From Portunus trituberculatus (lineage: Eukaryota; Arthropoda; Malacostraca; Decapoda; Portunidae), in assembly GCF_017591435.1 (NCBI RefSeq), contig NC_059304.1:27527902-27591901 (forward strand): a stretch of DNA of 64,000 nt. The letters are read 5' to 3'. A model generated the notes under the pieces. It worked only from the letters and a program-made list of their open reading frames with translations. It was not told the DNA's origin and made no database searches. Every line of letters begins with the position of its first letter. The first letter of the stretch is position 1. This document shows, one piece after another, positions 12,075-24,605 of the stretch. The translations under genes and the position numbers were made by a program.

Positions 12075-13306
12075 CTGAAATAGGTAATACATGATTACAT
12101 ATACACTTAACTGTATTTAAAACAAAGTAATGCATTAAGTATGTGCTTCATGTACAGGCATGTACAGGCAATTATACTAATGATGATAATAATAATAATA
12201 TGTAATAAATGACAATGTAATTATCTTAACCTAACAACAATTATTATAATAATAGTAAATTAGACTATCATGTGGTAATGGTAAATGTATAAACCTCACC
12301 TTGACATAAGCTAACCTAACTTAACCTTGCTTTGACCTAACCTGACCTAATCGGGCCTATTTCAAGACAAAATATGTTTCAGAATATTATATAGGTAATA
12401 GAAAAAGCGCAACTCCACCATTATCCACGTCCCTCCCATTCACCTTGTTTCCCCGGTCCTTCTTCACAGCTCTTTCACTTTTAACAGCATTTACATCGCT
12501 CCCTCTCTCTCATGTATATATGTTTATCTGTTATGCTTTTCCACTGTTATAATAAACAAAAATAACCTAATTTTAACCGGGGATGAATCCCTCTCCTCCC
12601 TCCACGGCATATCAAGCTAACCTACTAATCAGCGGGGTTGTGGTGTTTACAATCAACCTGTCATACCTACTGCTGATAGTAGAGGGACGTGTGAGCTTAA
12701 ACCTTTTGTATAAGGGCCGAAAGTGCAAAATAAATAACTGGAATTAATTGTAGTAATATGATGAGGCGTCGTAGTAACTTTTGTTTCTGAGTGGCAGGTG
12801 GGTTTGATGGTTTCACTTCTAACCATGCTGCAACATTCGGACACTCCTTGCATGATGCTCCTTATTTTGACTATTTTACATATATTTATATATCATACGT
12901 ACCATTATTACGAAGTAATTCCCAGCTTGGTGCAGCTCAGCAGATGAAGTTTGTTTTGCTTGTGACGCGCCACAATCCCAGCGCGACCATGCATGTTGTC
13001 TTAAAACATTTTATTAGTGATTATAGGGTTACTGCTTTTAAAGAATAGAGAAATACTAACAAAATTCAGAAAAATAACATATATATTGTTTACTCTGAAG
13101 TGATTTTATACATCATGAATACATTTCTTACATTTCGTTTTTCTCTTTCGGGTGGGTATCCTTGCCCGACGTTGTGTGCTGGGTCAACACCCGAATGTTC
13201 CAATATTGTGGGATCCTAGCCAGGTACAGAACCGGGTCAGATTCTTTTAAGAAATCGGATTCTGTGTGTCCACCTAACTTACTACATGGTATCCCAGGAT
13301 TACACT
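12075..13306. other. Harbinger 5' side of transposase: intron/promoter and subterminal DNA
   Basis: AT-rich, with short AACCTAA-like runs near 12300-12360. No further transposase exon could be assigned with confidence; a small first exon is expected here on the minus strand. Confidence 0.4.
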
Positions 13307-13323
13307 GTTTAAGAAATGGGGCG
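13307..13323 (-). repeat. Harbinger right terminal inverted repeat
   Basis: GTTTAAGAAATGGGGCG, inverse of the left end; followed by TAA (13324-13326), the duplicate of 6941-6943. Confidence 0.8.
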
Positions 13324-13368
13324 TAAGTCTTCCTGTAGTATTTCACAACCCTCTTTTTGTTTATTGAC

Positions 13369-15338
13369 TCAGCACAGTTTCACATCATCAGCAAACAGAT
13401 TTATGTAGCTGTTCACTCCCTCTGGCATGTCGTTTATATATACGAGAAAAAGTATTGGCGCCAATACTGACCCCTGTGGCACTCCGCTGTCTACTGTTCT
13501 CCATTTGGACTTCATATCTTTAACTATCGTCCTTATTTCTCTCCCCCTCAAGTAATTTTTCATCCATCTCAATGTGCTTCCTTTTAAGCCACCCTTCTCC
13601 TCTAACTTCCATAGTAATCTTTCATGTGGCACTTTATCAAAAGCCTTTTTTAAATCTAAATAAATACAGTCAATCCATCCTCTCTCTCTTGTACTTTATC
13701 AACTATTCTAGAGTAGAAACTCAATAAATTTGTTACACATGACCGACCTTTTCTAAAACCAAATTGGCTATTTGATAATAATTTGTTGTCTTCAAGAAAC
13801 TCAATCCATTGTTTCTTTATTACTTTTCACACATCTTGCATATTACACTAGTTAGTGATACCGGTCTGTAATTTAAAGGTTCTTCCTTCCTTCCACTCTT
13901 ATATATGGGAACCACCTCAGCTCTTTTCCACTCCACTGGCACTGTTCCATTTTCTATTGAGCATTTTATGATGTTGTATATTGGACTTGCTAGTTCTTCC
14001 CTACATTCTTTCAGTATTCTGCCTGAGACTTCATCCGGTCCCATTGCCTTTTCCTCATCCAATTCCGTCATCAACTTTTTATTTCAAGCTTGGTTACTTT
14101 AATCTCTTTCATATAGACAGTCTCTCTATTACCCTGTGGTCTTTCAAATTTGGATTCCTTAGTAAAGACCACCTGAAATTTACTATTTAACAGTTCTGCC
14201 ATACTTTTGGGTCTTCCACCATTCCGTTCTCTCCTTTTAACCTTTCTATTGTTTCTTTATGTCTTATTTTTCCATTTATGAATCTGTAGAACAATTTTGG
14301 TTGTTCCTTACATTTTTCAACAATATCCTTTTCATAGTTCCTTTTTTCTTCCTTTCTCACCTTAGCATATTCATTTCTTGCAGTTTTGAAGTTTTCCTTA
14401 TTTTCTGGATTTCTGTTTCTTCTCCATCTTTTCCATGCTCCATCTCTTTTCTCCTTTGCCATAGCACATCTTGCATTAAACCAATCTTTCTTTCCTTCTT
14501 CTTTAGGTCTATATTTCGGGACATATTCCCTGTTTTGTATATTTCTGAGTTTTCCATCTCCTCCCAGTTTACGTTTTTAAAATAGCTCTTGAGGTTCTCA
14601 ATATCAGCCTTTGTGTAATTTAATCGGTCTCCTTTGTATGATTCATCTCTATCTTCCTTTCCTTCTTCTATATCCATTTCTAATATTATATGGTCACTCT
14701 TTCCCAATGGGCACTTATATCTTATATCATCGTTAATTGGTATATCCCTTGTAAAACTAGGTCTAATCTTGCTGGCTCATCGTTTCCTCTGAATCTTGTG
14801 TTTTCCTTTACTCTTTGGACCATCAAATTATCTATCATTAGGTTCAGGAATCTATCTCCCAGGCATCTTCCCCATACCACTTTCATAATTTTCCCAGTCC
14901 ACCTCCTTACAGTTGAAATCTCCTACCAATATCACTTTTCTCCTTTCTTTAATGATTCTTGTAAGACTCCTTATTGTGTCATCTATCATGTCTCTATATT
15001 CTTGGTTAGTCCATGAGTTTGTTTTGGTGGCACATATGTTCCAATGATTGTTAACTCCTTTTTATTAATATGCATCTTAACATACAGTATTTCTGATTTT
15101 CCTTCCCAAACTCCACTTGATTTACCACTATCTCCTTCCTTAACATCATCATGACTCCTCCTCCTCCTTTACCCACTCTGTCTCTCCTCCATATATTATA
15201 CCTTTTATCTATGTCTATTTTTATTGCCTCATTTAACTTTGTTTCCACCAGGCATACAATATCTGGTTCTTCTTTCTTTATATAATCTCTTAATTCTAAT
15301 TTAGTAGATAAAATCCCATCTATGTTTGTATACATCAT
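13369..15338 (-). pseudogene. LINE-A2 ORF2: endonuclease and RT core
   Basis: 15051-15338 is the endonuclease start (NIDGILSTKLEL, CLVETKLNEA). 14187-14707 is the linker (WFNARC... region, degraded). 13820-14074 holds GPDEVSGRILKEC and EPLNYRPVSLTS. 13369-13632 holds PHERLLWKLEEKGG, SGVPQGSVLAPILFLVYIND and LFADDVKLC, the intact RT catalytic box. Frames differ between segments and a stop follows LC, so it is not translatable as a whole. Confidence 0.85.
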
Positions 15339-15363
15339 TTTTAATCTCTTGTTCTTATCATTT

Positions 15364-15536
15364 TTAGTTAAACTTGCTCCATTTTTTCTCTTCTTTCTCT
15401 TTTATATACCATTTCCTTATCCTGTCTCCTATAATTCTCCAAAAAAAAGCCTTCTTCTCCTCCTCTGCCCATTCATTATTTTTTTTCTCTTGCTTCTGCC
15501 ACCAGTTCGTTGTGTCTCTTCCTTTCCTCCTCATTT

Positions 15537-15604
<68 letters not shown>

Positions 15605-15801
15605 TTGCAACCTTCTGTTTCTCTGAGTTTTGTTTTTCTATATAGTACTTCTGCTGCTGCTTGTGATTTTAGTAATATCTTAATTGGCCTCACTGTTCCT
15701 TCTTGATATGGTCCCATTCTATGGATTTCTTCTACTTCCTCTTCTAAGTTCTGTCTATCCTCGTCATTTAGATGTTTTAGTAGGTCTTTTATTGATTTCA
15801 T
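15364..15801 (-). pseudogene. LINE-A2 ORF1 C-terminal part, carrying a TA microsatellite
   Basis: Aligns with LINE-A1 1685-2080 (NLEEEVEEIHRMGPYQEG, EEEKKAFFWRIIGDRIRKWYI). A (TA)n tract at 15543-15602 interrupts it at the codons that read DIYIKK in LINE-A1, adding Ile-Tyr repeats while the frame stays open. Confidence 0.8.
15543..15602. repeat. (TA)n microsatellite inside LINE-A2 ORF1
   Basis: About 30 TA units. LINE-A1 has only TATATAGATATC at the homologous site, so the array grew after insertion of this copy. Confidence 0.95.
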
Positions 15802-15904
15802 TTCGTCCTTTTCCCTTCTTGGTCTATATTTAATTTTTTTTTCTTTCAGTCCAAAAATAATTACACTTTTTTTTCCGCAATTTCTCTTACCAAATTTTCT
15901 TTGT

Positions 15905-18147
15905 GTGTATTTACCTAGTTGTAGTTTTACAGGGCCTGGGCTTTATGCTCGTGTGGCCCCGTCTCCATATCTACACTTATCCAATCTTACTTTAAAAGTA
16001 TGCACACTCGTTGCAGACACTACTTCTTCATTTAAACTGTTTCACATCTCAATACATCTTTGCGGGAAACTATATTTTTTAACATCTCTCAGACATCTTC
16101 CTTTTCTCAGCTTTTTAGTATGCGATCTTGTGCTTCGGATGTCATATTCTTCTCTCAGGATCAGTTTCTCATTATCCACTTGGTCCATTCCGTTGATCAA
16201 TTTAAAAACTTGTATCAGATCTACTCTCTCCCTTCTTTGTTCCAGGGTTGGTAGATCCATAGCCTTTAGTCTCTCCTCATATGTCATCCCTTCAAATTCT
16301 GGAACCATTCTTGTAGCCATTTTTTGTAGTCTCTCCAATTTCCTTGTGTTTCTTTTTATGAGGGGTCCATACTACTCCTGTATATTCCAATCTGGGTCTT
16401 ATTATAGTACTTATCAATTTCTTCATAATTTCTTTGTCCATTTAGTGAAATGCTACTCCAATATTCCTTAGCAAATTATATGTTTCTCTAAAAATTCTAT
16501 CAATATGGCTTACTGGTTGATTGTTTTCTTCCATTGTCACTCCTAAGTCCTTTTCCTTTTTCACTTTCTCCAGTTCTACTCCATCTCCCATCTTATAGAT
16601 TCCCATGGCTCGTCTTTCACTCTTTCCCATTTCCATGACATGGCTTTTGTTCACATTGAATTCCATTTCCCACTTTTTGCTCCATTCCCATATATTATTT
16701 AGGTCTTCTTGCAGTATTTCACAATCCTCTTTTTGCTTTATAACTCTGCACAGTTTCGTATCGTTAATATAAATGAGGAAAAGTATTGGTGCCAATACTG
16801 ACCCTTGTGGCACTCCGCTTTCTACTGCTCTCCACTTGGACTTCATATCTTTAACTACCGTCCTTATTTCTCTCCCCCTCAAATAATTTTCTATCCATCT
16901 CAATGTGCTTCCTTTTAAGCCACCCTTCTCCTCTAACTTCCATAGTAATCTTGCATGTGGCACTTTGTCAAACGCCTTTTTAAATCCAAATAAATACAGT
17001 CAACCCATCCCTCTCTCTTTTGTATTCTATCAACTATTCTAGAATAGAAACTCAATAAATTAGTTACACACAACCGTCTTTTTCTAAAAACAAATTGGCA
17101 ATTTGATATTAATTTGTTGTCTTCAAGGAACTCGATCCATTGTTTCTTTATTATTCTTTCACACATCTTGCATATTACACTAGTTAGTGATACCGGTCTG
17201 TAATTTAAAGGTTCTTCCTTCCTTCCACTCTTATATATGGGAACCACCTCAGCTCTTTTCCATTCTACTGGTACTGTTCCATTTTGTATTGAGCATTTTA
17301 TGATGTTGTATATAGGACTTGCTAGTTCTTCCTTACATTCTTTCAGTATTCTGGCTGAGGCTTCATCTGGTCCCATTGCCTTGTCTTCATCCAGTTCCTT
17401 CATTAATTCTTTATTTCAAGCTTGTTTACTTTAATCTCTTTCATATAGACTGTCTCTCTATTACCCTGTGGCCTTTCAAATTTGGATTCCTTAGTAAAGA
17501 CCTCCTGGAATTTATTATTTAATAGTTCTGCCATACTTTTTGGGTCTTCCACCATCCCGTTCTCTCTTTTTAACCTTTCTATTGTTTCTCTTTGTCTAAT
17601 TTTTCCATTTATGAATCTATAGAACAATTTTGGTTGCTCCTTACATTTTTCGACAATGTCCTTTTCAAAGTTCTTTTCCTCTTCCTTCCTCACCTTAACA
17701 TATTAATTTCTCGCTGCCTTGAAGTTTTCCTTATTTGCTGGATTTCTATTTTTCCTCCACCTTTTCCATGCTCCATCTCGTTTCTCCTTTGCCCTAGCAC
17801 ACCTTGCATTAAACCAATCTTTCTTTCCTTCTTCTTTAGGTGTATATTTCGGGACATATTCCCTGACTTCTGTTTTATATATTTCCAAAAATAAGTTATA
17901 TTTCTCTTGAACCATTTCTGAGTTTTCCATCTCCTCCCAGTTTACGTTTTTAGAATAGCTCTTGAGGTTCTCAATATCAGCCTTTCTGTAGTTTAATCTG
18001 TCTCCTTTGTATGAATCGTCTCTATCTTCCTTTTTCCCTTTTCTATATCTATTTCTAATATTACATGGTCACTCTTTCCCAATGGGCACTTATATCTTAT
18101 ATCATCATTCATTAGTATACCCCTTGTAAAAAGTAGGTCCAATCTCG

Positions 18148-18148
<1 letters not shown>
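15905..18148 (-). mobile_element. LINE-A3, 5'-truncated copy
   Basis: 3' end at about 15905 (TGTGTATTTACCTAGTTG, the reverse of the LINE-A tail) directly joins the truncated 5' end of LINE-A2. It runs through ORF2 to about 18148, where the endonuclease-RT linker ends in a (GT)n array. LINE-A1 continues at the homologous point (near 1085). Confidence 0.9.
16042..17930 (-). pseudogene. LINE-A3 ORF2 with the RT catalytic box deleted
   Basis: Segments 17703-17930, 17403-17693, 16933-17403, 16442-16963 and 16042-16338. Motifs: GPDEASARILKEC, EPLNYRPVSLTS, SGVPQGSVLAPILFLIYIND, then directly TKLCRVIKQ. The stretch that carries MPEGVNSYINLFADD in LINE-A2 is missing, so the copy has lost both catalytic Asp residues of motif C. 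The thumb/C-terminal region (RPRLEY, RRERVDLIQVFKL) remains. Confidence 0.85.

Positions 18149-18202
<54 letters not shown>
18149..18202. repeat. (GT)n microsatellite at LINE-A3 5' break
   Basis: About 27 GT units; joins LINE-A3 to the ANAPC2 intron. Confidence 0.95.
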
Positions 18203-18203
<1 letters not shown>

Positions 18204-18330
18204 TAATGGTGAGCAAGGGGGAGTATGTGATGGTGGTGGTACATGTGGACCACCCTGTGAAGGATTAGCATCCTGGTGCATAAATAAAACAGCCCATAAC
18301 AGAGTTAACCATATATATTCCCATCAACAG

Positions 18331-18904
18331 GGAGTGTTGCAGGAGGTGGATTCTGATGTGTTTGTGTTGGTGGATGGGGAAGGTGATGGGGATGAGGGCT
18401 TGGTGGCAGCAGCAGGGGCAGTTTCCCCTGACATCGCACCCCCGGCCATTGAGGAGGATGAGGCAGAGAGTGTCATGGCCTCAGCTCAGGACCAGAGAGA
18501 GGAGGAGCTGCAGGTTGGTTTTAGATCTTGTTTGTTTTTGTGTTAATTTGTATCATTAGGCAGAAAACAAGATTACTTATTGGTCAGTCATATCAGTTCA
18601 GTTTAGTTACTTATCCATGCTAACATTTTCGGAGCAAACACTTATGTTCTTTTCATACTGGCCTAGCCTTACCAAAACTGTTATGCCTTTCCTTCACATT
18701 CCTCAGGTGTTTTGGTCATACATCGTGGGCATGCTCACCAACCTAGACTCTCTGCCCCTGGAGCGTATTCATGCCATGCTCAAAATGTTTGTCCAGGGCT
18801 CCGTAGAGTGTAGTCCCCAGGAGCTGAGGGACTTCTTGGATAGAAAAGTGCGCCAACACCACCTCATCTTCACCAATGGACTTTACAAACTTCCCAAGAA
18901 TTAA
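18331..18904 (+). CDS. ANAPC2: ANAPC2, last two coding exons (anaphase-promoting complex subunit 2)
   Basis: Exon 18331-18513 (acceptor CCATCAACAG, donor GTTGGT) encodes GVLQEVDSDVF..., an acidic Ser/Glu linker ending EEELQ. Exon 18707-18904 (acceptor CATTCCTCAG) encodes VFWSYIVGMLTNLDSLPLER...RKVRQHHLIFTNGLYKLPKN and stop. Both are phase 0. This is the C-terminal winged-helix of APC2, the cullin-like scaffold that with APC11 forms the catalytic core of the APC/C ubiquitin ligase and drives mitotic exit. The FW.YI..MLTNL..L.L.RI..ML and LPKN ends match the family as I know it. Upstream exons are not in the window, so the LINE/Harbinger block at 1-18200 would be intronic if the gene is intact. 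Open ends upstream of 18331 are intron. Confidence 0.9.
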
Positions 18905-19231
18905 GCAAGTTTCCTATAGTTTTCTGATTTCTTCACATTGAAGAGAACAATCGTAGTTTAGTGTTTAAGCATCAGTGAGTTGGTGCAGAAACTGGTATGT
19001 TGAGGAAACAAGCATGAAGTTTTGAGTCACTTGATGCTCTCTGTGATGGGCAATATGCATTATTTAAATTATTTGCCATATTGAAAATGTGTGGCAAATT
19101 AATTTGATCCATAACTGGCCAAGAAAATAGTGAAAAATCTGTAGCACTTCAATAGTAAAGTGTCAGACAAAATGAATTTATGAAACAAAAAGACAAACAA
19201 GATTACAAAGAGAAATTTCTGTGAAGAATCC

Positions 19232-19235
<4 letters not shown>

Positions 19236-19265
<30 letters not shown>
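19236..19265. repeat. (GA)n microsatellite
   Basis: About 15 units downstream of the ANAPC2 stop. Confidence 0.9.
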
Positions 19266-19266
<1 letters not shown>

Positions 19267-19636
19267 CATTGGTTACACGCTGGTTATTGGTGAGTGTTAC
19301 AAGGTAACGTTATGGCACATTGTTCTTTGGTTTTGGATATCATAGTAGTGTACTTTGTCAATGCACAGTAGTTGGGTCATGTAAGGTTTATTGAATAAGA
19401 ATTTCTATACTGGTCTTGAGAAATATTTGTCTTTAACCATTGTTCATTGTGGTTATGGCTGGGTACAATACTGAAAAGTATCATGATGATAACCTATAAG
19501 TTGATAACAAGAATCTTATCGGCATTAACTGAAAGCTGGGAGTAAATTTATTGCTCAATTACTGATCATTCCAAAATTCTGATATGAGCAGTAATGATAC
19601 TGAAATCAAATTCAATGGATATATTGTCCCTTTATT

Positions 19637-19642
19637 AATAAA
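19637..19642 (+). promoter_or_regulatory. Candidate ANAPC2 polyadenylation signal
   Basis: AATAAA 733 bases after the stop codon; the first canonical hexamer I see on this strand. Confidence 0.4.
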
Positions 19643-19898
19643 GTTTTAAGTAAAATAACTACATTTGGTATTGAAAATTGAAAACTTCAGTATGATTATG
19701 TTCCCAAAACAAAAAAATATTGATTATTGCTAGTTTGAAAGCAAAAATGTAGATGGTAATGATAAATTGTAACACAGGAAATATAATTATTATGTGATAT
19801 TTCAGATAACCAATAATGCAAAACTGTATTAGTTATCTTGGTTAATTATCGGGATGTTGCCCACCAATGATTGCAGCAATAGTTTGTTTGGAATTTTT

Positions 19899-19942
19899 AT
19901 TGTTTGTAGATATGGAATTATTATTCCATATCTACAAACAAT
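19899..19942. repeat. Perfect 20-bp hairpin, 4-base spacer
   Basis: ATTGTTTGTAGATATGGAAT, spacer TATT, then its exact reverse complement. Confidence 0.95.
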
Positions 19943-20021
19943 TAAGGGAAATGTACTATATACAGTAGTTTTTGTATGAATAAATACTAACCTATCACAG
20001 TATAATTCCTGATATGTATTT

Positions 20022-20024
<3 letters not shown>

Positions 20025-20062
<38 letters not shown>

Positions 20063-20145
20063 GTGTATTTTTCAAACTCATTCATCCTTCACCTCACCAT
20101 CACACACTTAACATTTTTACCTTTCCTTTAGGACTGGCATCTTAG

Positions 20146-20204
<59 letters not shown>

Positions 20205-20221
20205 ACACAGACACACACAAC

Positions 20222-20286
<65 letters not shown>
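20025..20286. repeat. Poly-T, (CT)n and (TA)n tracts
   Basis: T37 at 20025-20061, (CT)n at 20149-20199 and (TA)n at 20224-20286. The last abuts Tigger T1. Confidence 0.95.
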
Positions 20287-21827
<1,541 letters not shown>

Positions 21828-21984
21828 TACAGTAACACTCCACTTAACGAACAGGATAGGGAGTGTCAAAGTTGTTCATAGAGCGAAAATTCGTTAAGGG
21901 GACGTAATTTTCCCATAGGAAATAATGGAAATAGAGGGGATGCATTCTGGGCTGGTCCCCAACATACCACATGGGTTAAAAAAA

Positions 21985-21989
<5 letters not shown>

Positions 21990-22076
<87 letters not shown>
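21990..22076. repeat. (TA)n microsatellite within T3
   Basis: Grown from a short TATATA seed still visible in T4 at about 30092. Confidence 0.95.
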
Positions 22077-22077
<1 letters not shown>

Positions 22078-23067
22078 GTACCTTTACCATTAATAACCAA
22101 GTATCCCCAAGTTTTTAGTGAAGAAAATGACAATACAATGGAAACATGAGAATTCATGTAAAATCCCTACCTAGTGTCTGGGTCTTCTAATATATGACAT
22201 CTACTGTAAACAATACTGTAAGTAATCACTCAACAGCACACACTGGGACACTGGACAATGGACACTGTGGCTCCAGCTGACACTATCACAGCCACACTGA
22301 CTTATTTACCCCAGTTGAACCGCAGATTGGAATAATATACTTGTTCAAACATTCGCAGTTCCACTTCAAATAAGGATTTGCACCCTTAACCCTTAAAGTA
22401 CGGTGATTGTCTCAGGACGATTGTAGCGTCGCATGCGGAGAGGCGGGGATCGTTCCCTGAATCGTGATTTTTTTCCACGCTAAACCTTTGAATCTCTCCC
22501 TCTCACTATTGGTCCTGGGGTAAGTGGAGGTATCTGGCATCTTTTCTCGCTCACCTCCTTGAGCCTTGAGACATATATTCCCTCACAATAGGTCATCTTT
22601 TCCCATTTCGAGGCAACATCTGGCAATCCCCGTGACCCGGAGGGAGGAAACGGTACTCCGAGTGATGTTATGTCAGTGTTACTAGGTAATGACATTGAGG
22701 ACAGTGATAATGGAGACTGATTTTTTTTACTGAGACAAGAAAGTGAAGACTGCAGTAGTGATTCTGATAGTGATCTGGGAGACGGAGACCAACCCTCACA
22801 GCGACGTTCATAAACCTCCTCACGTAGCCTATTCCCATCGAGCAATGCGCTGGTGTGTATCACCCATGGTTGCCTCTACAGGACAGTGCTTGTCGGCCAA
22901 GTCACGTGAATCCCATTGCTAATAAGAGTTGCCAGATTCCAATTATAGAAATCCACAATACTTGTAATATGTGGTTTCTTTTTCTTTTCCTGTTTAGCAC
23001 ATCATTTCATATATCTGAGTTCGCATATTCTTGACATGAAAGTGCAAAAGTTCCTACTTTTACATCA

Positions 23068-24081
23068 AATGGCACCAATCGCTATCTGTGTAGTTTTCAT
23101 TGTTCGCCAGCTGGTTTAATTCACAAGTTGGTCCTGCCTATCGCGCCGAACTGTCGCCCTTGTGGAAGCCCTATTAAAAAAATATATATACAGATATCCA
23201 TGCCTACATACCTCATAATATAAACATTTGGTTATTTATCTATGTGTCTGATTGAAAATGACAAAAATATGCAAATATATGTTCCTAATGGTGCAAAGTA
23301 TGGATGTACCAGTGTCCCATCAAAATATTTTTTGTAAGTCTAATAGTACATATATACCTTATCACAAAATTGTCAGAGTTTCTGCATGGGATAATGCTCC
23401 ACTCAAAAAGCGTAGAGCAAATATCACTGAGTAGCATTTATAAAAAAAACAATTTTTGGAGTCTGTGCCGAAATAACCTGGCCAACATTACCGAAACCGA
23501 ATTTTCCTAACTGAATCACAAGCAAACTTGGTATGCCTTTTGATCTCAGAAAGTTTCTCAGAGTTGGCACTGTCCATTTTCTAAGTTCATCCTCACTAAT
23601 ATCCATAGTATTATCCATAGTGAAGTCGTTGTGTAGCGAGTGTGGCGATGGCTCTTAACACGCTAGATTTGTTTACGTTTCGATAGAACAATCTCGGTGC
23701 ATGTTAGACAATATCCTCTGTACTGTTAATTTCTTAAGACTATTAATTGTTGTGATTTTCTGTATGAATATAATTTATATTAATTTTTATGGAAAGAAAA
23801 AGGCATTAAAACTGCGCTTTACCTATTAATGATCTTTTCTATTTTTTGTCCCAGAAATGGAGATGGTAAAGAAGAGCGCTCGACATATATATAAACATTT
23901 CCACTTTTTTAGCTTATATGCCACGAGTACATTCTTAGAAAGATTATAACTATTTTATTAAACCATTTAATATTTACAAAACGTGCAGAAAAGTACGTTC
24001 CAGTTGACCAACTTGCTGTGAAATAATTAACCCATCTGGCGGTTGAAGCCACCTACATAGCAGATCGCGATCGATCCCATT
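23068..24081 (-). mobile_element. Element D1, about 1.0 kb, terminal inverted repeats, SAP-like exon
   Basis: Nearly identical to D2 (24606-25632). Left end AATGGCACCAATCGC; right end, inverted, AATGGGATCGATCGCGATCT. The ends match over about 25 bases, continuing CTG..TGTAG. No clear target duplication. It carries one short conserved ORF on minus. No transposase is recognised, so it is most likely a non-autonomous DNA element; a family name cannot be given. Confidence 0.65.
23424..23618 (-). CDS. D1 SAP-like small ORF / first exon
   Basis: 64 codons starting MDNTMDISEDELRKWTVPTL and continuing RNFLRSKGIPS. The pattern (D/E)xLRxWxVPxLRxFLRxxGI resembles the SAP DNA-binding helix-extended-helix. 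The rest (LGKFGFGNVGQVI) is not SAP-like and may be read-through past a lost splice site. The same ORF is intact in D2 with a few substitutions, which suggests recent amplification rather than selection. Function unknown. Confidence 0.5.
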   Translation of the reverse strand: MDNTMDISEDELRKWTVPTLRNFLRSKGIPSLLVIQLGKFGFGNVGQVISAQTPKIVFFINATQ

Positions 24082-24089
24082 CAAATGCC

Positions 24090-24123
24090 CAAAAAGGAGA
24101 GAGAGAGAGAGAGAGAGAGAGAG
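24090..24123. repeat. (GA)n microsatellite
   Basis: Short GA array inside the piggyBac remnant, just right of D1. Confidence 0.85.
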
Positions 24124-24605
24124 CGGTGTTATCGAAGCTTGGGAGGTATTTCTTAGTGGCAGGTTCTGCCATGGGTTAGGGGAGAATTTTTTTCATATGC
24201 AATAACTTTGCTCTCAGAGGTCATAACATGTTGAAAGCTACATTGTTTTACTCAGAATAACACAAAGAAATATGCTTTTATAAGGAAGAAATATTTTTAG
24301 CATTTTTGACAGGTGTGATTTTCCCCCGCTTTAACAGACGGAAAGTAATTAAGGGTTAAAAGTGCAAACATAGAGCACACCGTACTTCTGGTATAAATTC
24401 AACCAAGTTACAGTGAATGAGTGGTTTACAGTTTTGAGCCAATGTCAGATAAACGTTTTGACATGGAACACCACCATTTGTCAAGTACGATACAATTTAT
24501 TCACAACTAATCGAATAATTCTCATTAACAATTTGCACACAATATCAAGTGGTGTAAAACGCCAAGATGAATAATATATTGCATTGTACAACATAATATA
24601 TGATG

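Larger units (their letters stand above)
6944..13323. mobile_element. PIF/Harbinger DNA transposon, 6380 bp, two-gene, nested in LINE-A2
   Basis: Bounded by imperfect 17-bp terminal inverted repeats (6944-6960 TGGCCGCTTTCTTAAAC; 13307-13323, reverse complement CGCCCCATTTCTTAAAC) and by TAA target duplications, as expected for Harbinger (3-bp TWA). The motif TTTCTTAAA recurs subterminally at about 7031 and, inverted, at about 13246. Inside are two convergent genes: a Myb/SANT-like protein on plus (7240-9663) and a DDE transposase on minus (10364-12074). Both are needed for transposition in characterised Harbinger systems. Lesions are few. Confidence 0.92.
13324..15904 (-). mobile_element. LINE-A2, 5' part, right of the Harbinger insertion
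   Basis: Resumes exactly where 6943 stops. Reading across the removed Harbinger restores the QEDL-NKIW motif seen in LINE-A3, without a frame change. The 5' end is truncated at about 15904 within ORF1, where it abuts the 3' end of LINE-A3. Confidence 0.9.
18905..20024 (+). other. ANAPC2 3' UTR and downstream DNA
   Basis: No further coding signal. Candidate poly(A) signal AATAAA at 19637-19642. A (GA)n tract lies at 19236-19265 and a 44-bp hairpin at 19899-19942. Confidence 0.5.
22390..24355. mobile_element. piggyBac-like remnant, 1966 bp, nested in T3
   Basis: Begins CCCTTAAAGTACGG and ends ...GTAATTAAGGG. TTAA stands on both sides (22386-22389, 24356-24359), the obligate piggyBac target. 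The shared inverted end is short (CCCTTAA). An acidic, Ser/Asp-rich stretch on plus at about 22660-22800 (GNDIEDSDNGD, then SEDCSSDSDSDLGDGD) could be a decayed piggyBac transposase N-terminus. No DDD core is present. It contains element D1. Confidence 0.7.

Noticed and set aside
13128..13346. 72-codon minus-strand ORF (KHTESDFL...)
   Set aside because: Spans the Harbinger right end and the LINE junction; no domain, not conserved.
18154..18330. Extension of the ANAPC2 ORF upstream through the GT array
   Set aside because: Splice acceptor CCATCAACAG at 18330 and loss of family similarity mark this as intron.
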